Positions 55,701-62,833 of a stretch of DNA of 64,000 nt are shown one piece after another. The translations under genes were made by a program, and so were the position numbers. Each line of letters starts with the position of its first letter. Position 1 is the first letter of the stretch. Source of the stretch: Phycisphaeraceae bacterium (GTDB lineage: Bacteria; Planctomycetota; Phycisphaerae; Phycisphaerales; Phycisphaeraceae); NCBI GenBank assembly GCA_028284155.1, contig JANQSF010000012.1, forward strand, positions 124,001-188,000, given 5' to 3'. Under the pieces are notes generated by a model. It was not told where the DNA came from, ran no database searches, and saw only the letters and a program-made list of their open reading frames with translations.

Positions 55701-57228
55701 TGCCGGGGTACATGTGCTCGCCATCCGACTCGTTGTCCCACCACATGTACCCGAGGTACGTGTTCGCGTAGCTCGTGCCCGGGTGGATGTGACACACAAC
55801 GCACTGGCTGTTCGGTATCGCGTTCGTGAACGTGTGACGGATCGGGTGACCGGGCTGGTCTTTGGGGATCGTCGGGTCGGGGTTGTCGTGCGCGGTCTTG
55901 CCCTCGTTCCCGTGTTTCGCCCACTGCCCGCCGTGGTACGGGTCGCGGTCGTTGGCGTAAGGGGAGTGGCACGCCGTGCAGCCGGACGACCGGTAGTCGC
56001 CCGCGTGGTCGTTCGTGCCCATGAATTGCAGGATCGGGTCGAGCAGCCGCGTCTTCTGCAAACCGACGAACACCGGGTCCGTCCGGTTCAACGTGCCCAG
56101 CCCGCGCGGCGAAAGCCCCTTGTCCGGCCGACCGCCTTCGACCAGCGGGTTCGGGTTGCCGATCTCAGCCGGGTTCGGGTTCGGCGTCGGCCCGCCGGGC
56201 ACGGGCAGTTTCGTCCCGCGCTCGAAGACGCGCAGGATGTTGCCGGGCTGCGAGACATTCCACGTCGCCAACGGGTCGAGCCACCTGACGACACCCTTGT
56301 GTTCCTCCTCGTACCGCGTCGGCAGGCGCGCCTCCACCTTGAGACGCTTCGCTTCCTTATCCCACTCCGCCAGGTCGATCACGCCCTGCAGCCGCTGTGG
56401 CAGGCCGAACGGCGAGTAGCTTTCGCCGTAGCGAGACACCTTGTTCGGGATCGAGCCGTTGTTATAGAGCGCCGCGTTCCACAGCATCGAGCCGTGCGCC
56501 ATCATCGAGTGGCGCACTTTGGCGACGGTGTCGGCATGACAGGCGCCGCAGGTGTAGTCGGCAATCCGCAGGTCGCCCGGGTTGATGAACCGGATGAACT
56601 GCGGCGATTCCTGGTTGAGCAACGCGTAGCTGTTCTCCGGATTGCGCGACCCGCCATGAGCCAGCAGCTTCGTCGGGTCGCCGTGGTGGTCGTGATGCTC
56701 GGCAAAATTGCGCGTGCCCTCAGCCAACTTGTGTCGGCCGTACCACGCGTCCGGGTTGCGCGGCACGACGTGCGCGCGGCGCATCGCGTCGAGGTACTCC
56801 TCGTCGTGGATCGGCTCGCCCGCCACGCCCGGCCGACCGCCGACCGCCTCGCCGTCGGCGTTCTGCCAATCCGACAACGGCATCGGGTTCACGACCTCGC
56901 CGTCGCCGCCGTGGCAGTCGACGCACCCGACCGCCACGTTCGAGTCGTGCATGTCCGGCTCGTCCATCGGCCCGTGGCACGACATGCACCCGTGCGACCG
57001 CTGCATCGCCTCAGCCGCGGTCTGCTCACCCACGCCCGGCGCGGGCGGCGTCATGACCTTCGCCAACTCGTCGCGCGACCGCTGAGGGTCCGACACCTTC
57101 TCGACGAACTCGGTCGGCCAGGGCTCCCCGCCCCGCCAGTACTTGGCGTGCTCGCACGCGACGAGGACCAACGCCAGCAGTATCGGGCAGGTCACGATTG
57201 CGATCCGGATGGCCGTGTGTCGTTTCAT
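52714..57228 (-). CDS. Ten-haem cytochrome c lipoprotein with LVIVD-repeat C-terminus
   Basis: About 1504 residues. Lipoprotein signal LLALVLVACEHAK (lipobox L-V-A-C). Ten CxxCH motifs: CMSCH, CVDCH, CGACH, CTACH, CVVCH, CVDCH, CVDCH, CYTCH, CFGCH, CTDCH, spread over the first two thirds with histidine-rich spacers that could ligate haem. The C-terminal third has LVIVD-type propeller blades (GGYEVLDVQHRGEYLYAARGKG; KGLVIVDIDDPLAPKVVAHV; DGLKVVDISDPTSPQLVEG; QGVAIVDVTRPEQPAL), ending in a Pro-Gly-Pro-Arg repeat tail. It probably sits at the outer membrane and carries electrons. ATG at 57228 was chosen for the signal peptide. Downstream of the barrel gene by 38 bases. Confidence 0.88.
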   Translation of the reverse strand: MKRHTAIRIAIVTCPILLALVLVACEHAKYWRGGEPWPTEFVEKVSDPQRSRDELAKVMTPPAPGVGEQTAAEAMQRSHGCMSCHGPMDEPDMHDSNVAVGCVDCHGGDGEVVNPMPLSDWQNADGEAVGGRPGVAGEPIHDEEYLDAMRRAHVVPRNPDAWYGRHKLAEGTRNFAEHHDHHGDPTKLLAHGGSRNPENSYALLNQESPQFIRFINPGDLRIADYTCGACHADTVAKVRHSMMAHGSMLWNAALYNNGSIPNKVSRYGESYSPFGLPQRLQGVIDLAEWDKEAKRLKVEARLPTRYEEEHKGVVRWLDPLATWNVSQPGNILRVFERGTKLPVPGGPTPNPNPAEIGNPNPLVEGGRPDKGLSPRGLGTLNRTDPVFVGLQKTRLLDPILQFMGTNDHAGDYRSSGCTACHSPYANDRDPYHGGQWAKHGNEGKTAHDNPDPTIPKDQPGHPIRHTFTNAIPNSQCVVCHIHPGTSYANTYLGYMWWDNESDGEHMYPGKSHTPTDEQKWLALRRNPEAAQLRGLWGDLYPHAMTHAGDVAGQGFLSKIGQPRAGVRDPLAIDGSAKPQAAGEGDGQSAAVFNDKLKHNQFADFHGHGWVFRAVFKKDKKGNLLKRDGSKIDPEDPNKWAHAVHLKDVHLEKGMHCVDCHFSQDVHGDGKLYGEVRNAIEITCVDCHGTVERPTNLRTSGPAAPRNEDGTVGTDMTKMRVGGIRRFEKKRNGQVIQRSTLNPNKEWTIPQTMDTVNPESAWSKADGNADAAKAARYAHSIRRDGKTWGSLPKAGTDAAKGLGSMALAHQNSNMACYTCHTSWMTSCFGCHLPMSANERTPMLHNENLYTRNYTQYNFQVLRDDVFMLGRDATVTSGEFDAEGNVTKPGRIVPVRSSSAVVVSSQNQNREWIYHQQQTVSGGGYSGQAFNPHFPHATGARGTTKMCTDCHASSTGDNNAWMAQLLLQGTNFVNFMGRYVYVAEGKKGVQAVVVTEHDEPQAVYGSHLHKLAYPDEHAAFVAAGRDLSQGALKDAMFHHSAAGVGELGGLTGGYEVLDVQHRGEYLYAARGKGGFYAFDIANIDNKGFSERIVSAPVSPIGQRLGFKTKYAVAVASPSTLAVDPLRPRYSTDPSKPRATIMDKRQPWHPNQEQAVHPLYAYIYVGDRYEGVVLTGAGTLLDGDPDNNFLERATLKDGSKAFNPPAPSPLTGGLLDGVTHLVVAGHYLYVTCDKGLVIVDIDDPLAPKVVAHVASLNKPRAVAVQFRYAFVTDADGLKVVDISDPTSPQLVEGATVKLDDAHRVYIARTYALVAAGKQGVAIVDVTRPEQPALQQLFTADGAIGDARDVKVGMTNASLFAYVADAGDTTRGLKVVELMGPHTTAQFRGFSPPLAPRLVAQQRTSGPALAISKGLDRDRAVDETGHQVAVFGRIGSRPLTLTEMRRMYWRDGKLWTVSDTPTTEPQAFEATGGDNTTQPNRPGPRPGPRPGPNTPTRPGPRPGPRPPS

Positions 57229-57266
57229 GGTGCGTGCTTCACACGTCGTCTGCAAACTGAATCCAT

Positions 57267-59246
57267 TCAATACGTCAACGTCAGCGCGATGAACCCCTGG
57301 TACAACGCCGTGTCACCCTCGTAAATCTGGTCGTACCCGTCGCCCGGGAAGAACACCGACCCGCCGGCCGTGAGTATCACGTTGTTGTTGAGGAACGGGC
57401 GGTACTGCGTCGAGAGGTTGATCTCCCACCCGACGTGGTTGTCGATGTCGCGCTGGGCGAGGAACAGTTCAAGGGGCTCGGTCTCGGCGAACCAGATGCT
57501 GTTGATGTTCAGCGACGCCCGCCATTTGGGTGTCAGCTCCGCGTCGAAGCCGCCGCCGACCAGGATCGTGCCGGGGTTGACGTGGTTGGCCTGCCCCTCG
57601 ACCTTCGTCGCGGCAAGGTCGTTGAAGAAACTCCGGGTCGAATGCAAAGCGACGCCGAACAGCCGGAACGATTGGCCTTGATAGAAACTGCCCGGCCCGC
57701 CGGCGAAGAACGGGTTGTCGTAGATGCCGTCGAAGCCGGTGGCGGTGCCGTCTTCCGGGTCGTCGTCGCCCGACGCGTAGATGAAGTGCAGCTTGGGGCG
57801 GAACCAGTCGTAGTCGATGGACACCTCGACCGCGCCCATGAAGGCTGAAACGTCGACCTCCCGCCCCGCCAGCGGGTTGTGCTCGTCCTCGCCGAAGACG
57901 TAATAGAACGCGTGGTTGATGTTGATCCGCCCGATGTGGCCGTCGCCCGTCCAGCCGAGGTAGTACGTGTCGATGTCGCGCGACCGCACGTCACCGGACA
58001 GCTCGGGCACGACCAGGAAGCCGTTGTTGTCGTACTCCTCGTCCGACTGGTCGTGGTTCCAATGGAAGCTGAACTGCGTCGTGTAGCCGAGCCAGACGAA
58101 GTCCTGCACGTACAGGTTGGCGACGAAGATCTGCTGGTCACGCCAGTTGAACTCGGTCAGCTCGCTGTTCGTGTCCTTGTCAGGCCGCCAGAAGTACGCG
58201 ACGTTGTACTGGATGCGGTTGCTCGCCAGGTTGCCGAACAGCCTGAGGCCGTCGGATACGTCGTTGTAGATGAAGCCGCGGAAGTCGGTGACCAGCAGTT
58301 GCCGTCCGACGCGCAGCGCGGCGATGTCGAAGTTGTGGCTCGTGTCGCCCAGGTGGTACTCGAAGAACGCCTCCTGCAAAGTAGCGAACTCGTCGCGGCG
58401 TTCGTCGTCCTTGCGCACGTCGATGTTGACGTTGTTGCTTTCCTGCAGGTCGATGTAGTTGTAGTTGTACGCCGGCGTGACACGCACCAGCCAATCAACC
58501 GGGCGGAAGGCCGTGTAGCCCTGAAACACCTCGATCGGCAGGAAGACCGACTGCGTCACGAACCGCTGTTTGCCGTCGCCGAAAATGTCGAACGCGTTGC
58601 TGTTCGTCGCGCTGACACCCGACGGCGTGGGTAGCTTGCGGTAGTTGAATACGGTATCGCTGATGACGTTGATGTTCAGAAAGATGTCGTCGCCGCCCGG
58701 CGTCTGCGTGAGCGGGTAGTCGGCCTTGAGCAGGTTGCGGTCGTACGGATTCAAGAAATGGCCCTGCGTGTAGGGCGAGTCGCCGACGTCCTTGTTCATC
58801 AGGACGGGGTCGTCCGGCGACATCCGTCCGTAACGGTCCCACGCCGGCCAACCGATCCGCCAGCGGTCGGGCACGGGCACGACCTCGCGCGGGAGCGACC
58901 GGTGCACGCTCGGGATGCGCTCGTAGACGCCGTCGCCCGACGCGCCCAGCGGGTTCCACGGCTCCCACGGCTCGACGGGCTGAAGCAGTTCTTTGGGGAT
59001 CGGTTTGCCGGCCAGCTCGTTTGCGTTGTTGTCCGACGTGCGCGGACCGACGCGTGGGCCCGTCCGGGGGCCGGTTCGGGGGCCGGGTTGAGCGTCGTCC
59101 GTCGTGCGCGGCCCAGGCCTCGGGCCGGGGCGGGGCTGCGCGAAGGCGTGCGACGTCAACAGCACGACAAACGCGACGACGCACGCGACAAGCCAAGCTG
59201 CGCGACCGATCTGCCGATAATCGGATTGACGCTGACCGTGATGCAC
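57267..59246 (-). CDS. Predicted outer-membrane beta-barrel with Pro-Gly-Pro-Arg N-terminal linker
   Basis: About 659 residues from a GTG at 59246. Signal peptide (AWLVACVVAFVVLLTSHAFAQ), then a low-complexity linker of PGPR/TGPR units (about residues 40-75), then a long series of alternating strands rich in aromatic residues (e.g. VTPAYNYNYIDLQ; FFEYHLGDTSHNFDIAALRVGRQ; NINHAFYYVFGEDE), ending FIALTLTY, an aromatic end as in porins. It resembles DUF1302/alginate-export-type barrels. It is followed by the ten-haem cytochrome, which suggests a porin-cytochrome conduit. The exact start is uncertain (frame open to 59414). Confidence 0.78.
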   Translation of the reverse strand: MHHGQRQSDYRQIGRAAWLVACVVAFVVLLTSHAFAQPRPGPRPGPRTTDDAQPGPRTGPRTGPRVGPRTSDNNANELAGKPIPKELLQPVEPWEPWNPLGASGDGVYERIPSVHRSLPREVVPVPDRWRIGWPAWDRYGRMSPDDPVLMNKDVGDSPYTQGHFLNPYDRNLLKADYPLTQTPGGDDIFLNINVISDTVFNYRKLPTPSGVSATNSNAFDIFGDGKQRFVTQSVFLPIEVFQGYTAFRPVDWLVRVTPAYNYNYIDLQESNNVNIDVRKDDERRDEFATLQEAFFEYHLGDTSHNFDIAALRVGRQLLVTDFRGFIYNDVSDGLRLFGNLASNRIQYNVAYFWRPDKDTNSELTEFNWRDQQIFVANLYVQDFVWLGYTTQFSFHWNHDQSDEEYDNNGFLVVPELSGDVRSRDIDTYYLGWTGDGHIGRININHAFYYVFGEDEHNPLAGREVDVSAFMGAVEVSIDYDWFRPKLHFIYASGDDDPEDGTATGFDGIYDNPFFAGGPGSFYQGQSFRLFGVALHSTRSFFNDLAATKVEGQANHVNPGTILVGGGFDAELTPKWRASLNINSIWFAETEPLELFLAQRDIDNHVGWEINLSTQYRPFLNNNVILTAGGSVFFPGDGYDQIYEGDTALYQGFIALTLTY

Positions 59247-59407
59247 ACGTGGCCTCTGAAGTGCTCGTCCCTGAACGGGCAGTGTAATCTTGAACGCACG
59301 TCGTCCGCAAGCCGCGCGGGATGGGTGTTCTCCCCATGGGCAGGCCGTGCGGGCCGACGGCGACCGTGATATCCTTCCAATCGAACAAGCTAATGGGGAC
59401 AAGACAG

Positions 59408-62400
59408 ATGGCACGATGGGTCGATCAGCTCACGCGGCGTTGCCGCCGGGCACTGCGACGGCGCAGGGCGGCGCGGCCGAGCCCAAGATTCACGCCTGTC
59501 GAGCCGCTGGAAGACCGTGTCCTGCTGGCCGCCTTTACGCTCGGCGAGGACGGCAGGTCTTTCCTTTTCAGCGATGGCGACAACGACCGTATCCTCGTCC
59601 GGCTCTCGGGACCGGGCACTGCGGCGATCACACTCGACGGCGACGCGGCGAATTTCGCTGACATTGACAACATCAGATTCGAAGGCGCGACCGATCGAAC
59701 ATCGCTGCACGTCCGCGTGCAGCGCAAGGTCGCGCCGCTGTTCGGCCAAACCACCATCGGCTCGATCACCAGCGACGGCAGCCTGCGCAACCTGAACCTG
59801 CGCCGAGTCGTGATCGACGGCGACGGCATTGACATCGCCGGCAGCCTCCGTCTGCTCACGGCCGATGGGTTCGTCGAAGGCGCCGACCTGACGCTCGGCT
59901 CGGACACGCCGGACGGCCCAAACGACGGACCGGCCCTGCGCGCCAACGTCGCGACCTTCCAGGGGGCCGAGGACAATCCCGTCGAGATTACGACGCCGTT
60001 CGACATCGTGCATATGCGCGTGCAGTCCGACGCGGTCGGCGTGCGCGCCGACATCGGCGGCGACCTGCGCACGCTGTTCCTGCCCCGCTTCCGCGGCGTG
60101 CCTTCGTCGATGAGCGATGCGCGGTTCACCGTCGATGGCAAGGTCAACCGCGCGTCGATCGCCGGGTTCATGACCGACGGCTCGGCGCTGGCGGCCGGCG
60201 AGGGGATCGGCGTCTTCGACCTGCGCCGGTCGTTGACCGACAGCCACGTGCTCAGCGGCGCGACGCTCGGCCCGGCATTCGACCTGGTCGGCGCGGCATT
60301 CGGCGTCGCGGAGATGCGCCTCGCCCGCGTTGGCGGCGACGTGATTGATTCGATCATCGCGGCCGGCGGCGACCCGAACCTCATCACGGCCGACGACGTG
60401 TTCGAAGACGGCGAGGTGCTCGAGGGCGGCGAAATCCGATCGCTCCTGATCAAAGGCCAGGTCGTCGGCACGGCCGCGTCCGAGCACGTCAATCCCGGCA
60501 TTTATGCGGCCTCGATCCGGTTCGGCAGGGTCGGCAACGAACGGTTCCGCGGCAAGCCGGCCGACGGCGTGGGCACGGTCGGTTCGGCTGTGATCGACCC
60601 GCTGCCGAGCGTCGCCAACGCGCTCACCGCCGACGACGTGGAAGAAGTCATTGAGCGGGCGGTCAGCCGGGCTCAGCAGCTTGGCGTGGCCGCGACAATC
60701 AGCGTGGTCGATCGTGAGGGCAACCTGCTGAGCGTCGTGCGGATGGACGGCGGGCTTGAGACAGTGGACATCAGCGCGGGCGGCACGGGCGGGCTGGAGC
60801 AGGTGGACGGCGTCGTGTCGACGTCGCTGATCGCCGCGACCAAGGCCGGCACCGGCGCGTTCCTGTCGACCTCACGCGGCAACGCGTTCACCACACGCAC
60901 CGCCGGCCACATCATCCAGACCCACTTCCCGCCCGGCGTCCGTTTCCAGGACGGCGGGCCGCTGTTCGGCGTGCAGCTTTCGAGCCTGCCCACGTCGGAC
61001 GTGAACCGTCTGCCGCTGGGCCTGTCAGCCGACCCGGGCGGTTTACCGCTGTATCGCGGCGGCGAGTTGATCGGTGGCGTCGGCGTTGAGGTCGATGGCA
61101 TCTACACCGTCGATTCGACGCGGATCGACGGCAGCGCGACGGTTGAAGAAAAGATCGCCTTGGCCGGCCAGGCGACGCTCACGCCGCCGGCCAACATCCG
61201 CGCCGACAAGATTTTTATCGACGGCATCCGACTCGACTACGCCAACGGCGCGCCGCCGAGCGTCGCGTCGCTGGGCGCGGTCACGCCGTTCGACGATCTG
61301 GTTGCCGGCGGCGAAATCGACGTGCTTGTCGCGCCGCAGGTCAGCCCCGCGAGCAAGTTCACGCTCACCACGCTCGGCTCGGGCAGCGGCTCGATCCTGG
61401 GCGAAGTGCCCGACAACGCGTTGCAGGATTTTTACGACAACGTGACGGACGACTTTGCATTCCTCGCAGGCAATCTGAACGACGGCGTCCAACTGACAGC
61501 CGACGATGTCGAGTCGATCCTGCTCGACGCGCACCTGCTCAACGGCAGGCTGCGGGCACAGATCCGCCGGGACGTGCCGCAGATTTCGCACGTCACGGTT
61601 TCGGTCGTCGATCAGAACGGCAACCTGCTGGGCGCGTTCCGCACCGGCGACGCGCCGGTGTTCGGCTACGACGTGTCGGTGCAGAAGGCCCGCACGGCCG
61701 CGTTCTTCAGCCGAACCGACGCCGGCGACGAGCTGCGCGCCCTGGACGGTGACGGCGGGGACGTCGCGTCAGAGGTCGATGTCGACGCGATCGACGCGCT
61801 GGCGCTGGGCATCTTCGCGCTGGTCGGCGACAGCCCGTTCACGAACCACGTCGACCGCGCCGCGGCGCTGGGTGTCCTGCTCGATGGCGCTGTGGCCGTG
61901 GCCGACCGGACCGGCGGATTCCTGTCACGACCCAACCTGCCGGACGGGCTGGACGGCGCGCCGCCCGGGCCGTTCAGCGTGAACCAGACCCGCGACTTCA
62001 GCCCGTTCAACACGGGGCTTCAGACGTCGCTGATCATCCCGCAACTCGTCGAGTTCCTACTGGCGTTCAACACGATCACCGGCGCGACGGGTGAGGCCGA
62101 CGCTTTGCAAGCCTTCATCGACGGCACGATCGGCGGCGGCGGGGTCGTCCCACTCGACTCGAACGCGGCCGACCCGACAACCGCCGGCGTGCCGAACCTG
62201 AATCCGGGTGGCGGCCTGCCGGGCAACAGCCTGGCCAACGGCATGCAAATCTTCGCCGGCTCCGTCCCGCTCTACAAAGACGGCCAACTCGTCGGCGGCG
62301 TCGGCGTCTCGGGCGACGGCATCGAACAGGACGACTTCATCGCGCTGGCCGGCGCGCTCGACTTCCAGGAGTTCGGCCCCGGCGTGCAACGCGCCGACGA

Positions 62401-62470
62401 CGTGCAGATCGCGGGCAATATCCGATTGCCGTACGTCAAGATTCCGCGTGCGCCGTTTGAGGGGACATAA
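59408..62470 (+). CDS. LEPR-XLL secreted protein with two GlcG/HbpS-like domains
   Basis: About 1020 residues. After a basic stretch comes EPLEDRVLLAA (LEPR-XLL type), then a beta-rich region (about 45-395) like those in other planctomycete LEPR proteins. Two GlcG/HbpS (haem-degrading/haem-binding) domains follow: about 405-588 (LTADDVEEVIERAVSRAQQLGV, ISVVDREGNLLSVVRMDGG, GLPLYRGGELIGGVGV) and about 696-985 (LTADDVESILLDAHLLNGRLR, VSVVDQNGNLLGAFRTGD, KARTAAFF, SVPLYKDGQLVGGVGVSGDGIEQDDFIA). Each carries extra loops. HbpS of Streptomyces binds haem extracellularly; haem binding here is inference. ATG 59408 follows GGGGAC; ATG 59393 is possible. Divergent from the barrel-cytochrome operon. Confidence 0.82.
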   Translation: MARWVDQLTRRCRRALRRRRAARPSPRFTPVEPLEDRVLLAAFTLGEDGRSFLFSDGDNDRILVRLSGPGTAAITLDGDAANFADIDNIRFEGATDRTSLHVRVQRKVAPLFGQTTIGSITSDGSLRNLNLRRVVIDGDGIDIAGSLRLLTADGFVEGADLTLGSDTPDGPNDGPALRANVATFQGAEDNPVEITTPFDIVHMRVQSDAVGVRADIGGDLRTLFLPRFRGVPSSMSDARFTVDGKVNRASIAGFMTDGSALAAGEGIGVFDLRRSLTDSHVLSGATLGPAFDLVGAAFGVAEMRLARVGGDVIDSIIAAGGDPNLITADDVFEDGEVLEGGEIRSLLIKGQVVGTAASEHVNPGIYAASIRFGRVGNERFRGKPADGVGTVGSAVIDPLPSVANALTADDVEEVIERAVSRAQQLGVAATISVVDREGNLLSVVRMDGGLETVDISAGGTGGLEQVDGVVSTSLIAATKAGTGAFLSTSRGNAFTTRTAGHIIQTHFPPGVRFQDGGPLFGVQLSSLPTSDVNRLPLGLSADPGGLPLYRGGELIGGVGVEVDGIYTVDSTRIDGSATVEEKIALAGQATLTPPANIRADKIFIDGIRLDYANGAPPSVASLGAVTPFDDLVAGGEIDVLVAPQVSPASKFTLTTLGSGSGSILGEVPDNALQDFYDNVTDDFAFLAGNLNDGVQLTADDVESILLDAHLLNGRLRAQIRRDVPQISHVTVSVVDQNGNLLGAFRTGDAPVFGYDVSVQKARTAAFFSRTDAGDELRALDGDGGDVASEVDVDAIDALALGIFALVGDSPFTNHVDRAAALGVLLDGAVAVADRTGGFLSRPNLPDGLDGAPPGPFSVNQTRDFSPFNTGLQTSLIIPQLVEFLLAFNTITGATGEADALQAFIDGTIGGGGVVPLDSNAADPTTAGVPNLNPGGGLPGNSLANGMQIFAGSVPLYKDGQLVGGVGVSGDGIEQDDFIALAGALDFQEFGPGVQRADDVQIAGNIRLPYVKIPRAPFEGT

Positions 62471-62494
62471 ACCCCTTTTCCTTTTCTTGTCAGT

Positions 62495-62657
62495 GCCGGA
62501 CTCTGCGAGTCCGTAGCCGCGACGAGCCTCGACGGCGAGGAACCGCAAAGTTCGACACCCCATGCCACTGCACAAACTCTGGCACACTGGTCGTGCGCTG
62601 CGTGTTCGCCCGCGCGGCGTCGAGCCGCTTGGCCGAATCGGACTCGCAGAGTCCGGC
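62495..62657. repeat. Palindromic intergenic element with 19-bp perfect arms
   Basis: Arms 62495-62513 and 62639-62657 (GCCGGACTCTGCGAGTCCG, itself partly self-complementary) are perfect inverted copies 125 bases apart. It starts 24 bases after the LEPR gene stop. No gene inside. Confidence 0.75.
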
Positions 62658-62676
62658 TCGGACAAGGCATCGCCGG

Positions 62677-62752
62677 GTGGCTGTGAATAAGCGAAGCGTT
62701 TCACAGACGATGTTGCTCAATACTGTGAAACGCTTCGCTTATTCACAGCCAC
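62677..62752. repeat. Second copy of the palindrome found inside mfnB
   Basis: Arms of 30 bases, 62677-62706 and 62723-62752, perfectly inverted, with a 16-base loop. The core CTGTGAATAAGCGAAGCG differs by one base from the copy at 34675-34754; the loops are unrelated. Here it is intergenic. Confidence 0.88.
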
Positions 62753-62773
62753 ACATCAACCCACACCAAATGA

Positions 62774-62803
62774 AAACGGGCCGCGCTTGCGCGCGGCCCG
62801 TTT
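62774..62803. terminator. Bidirectional hairpin terminator
   Basis: A perfect 13-bp stem (62774-62786 with 62791-62803, AAACGGGCCGCGC) with a TTGC loop. A/T runs flank it on both sides (GAAAA before, TTT after), so it can serve the LEPR gene and the convergent MFS gene, whose stop is 31 bases away. Confidence 0.75.
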
Positions 62804-62833
62804 GAAATCTAATCAATTGTCACACATGCGTCG

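Noticed and set aside
54895..57324. Long open frame on the plus strand opposite the ten-haem cytochrome gene
   Set aside because: The minus strand has ten CxxCH motifs and a lipobox; the plus frame is Arg/Val-rich without motifs.
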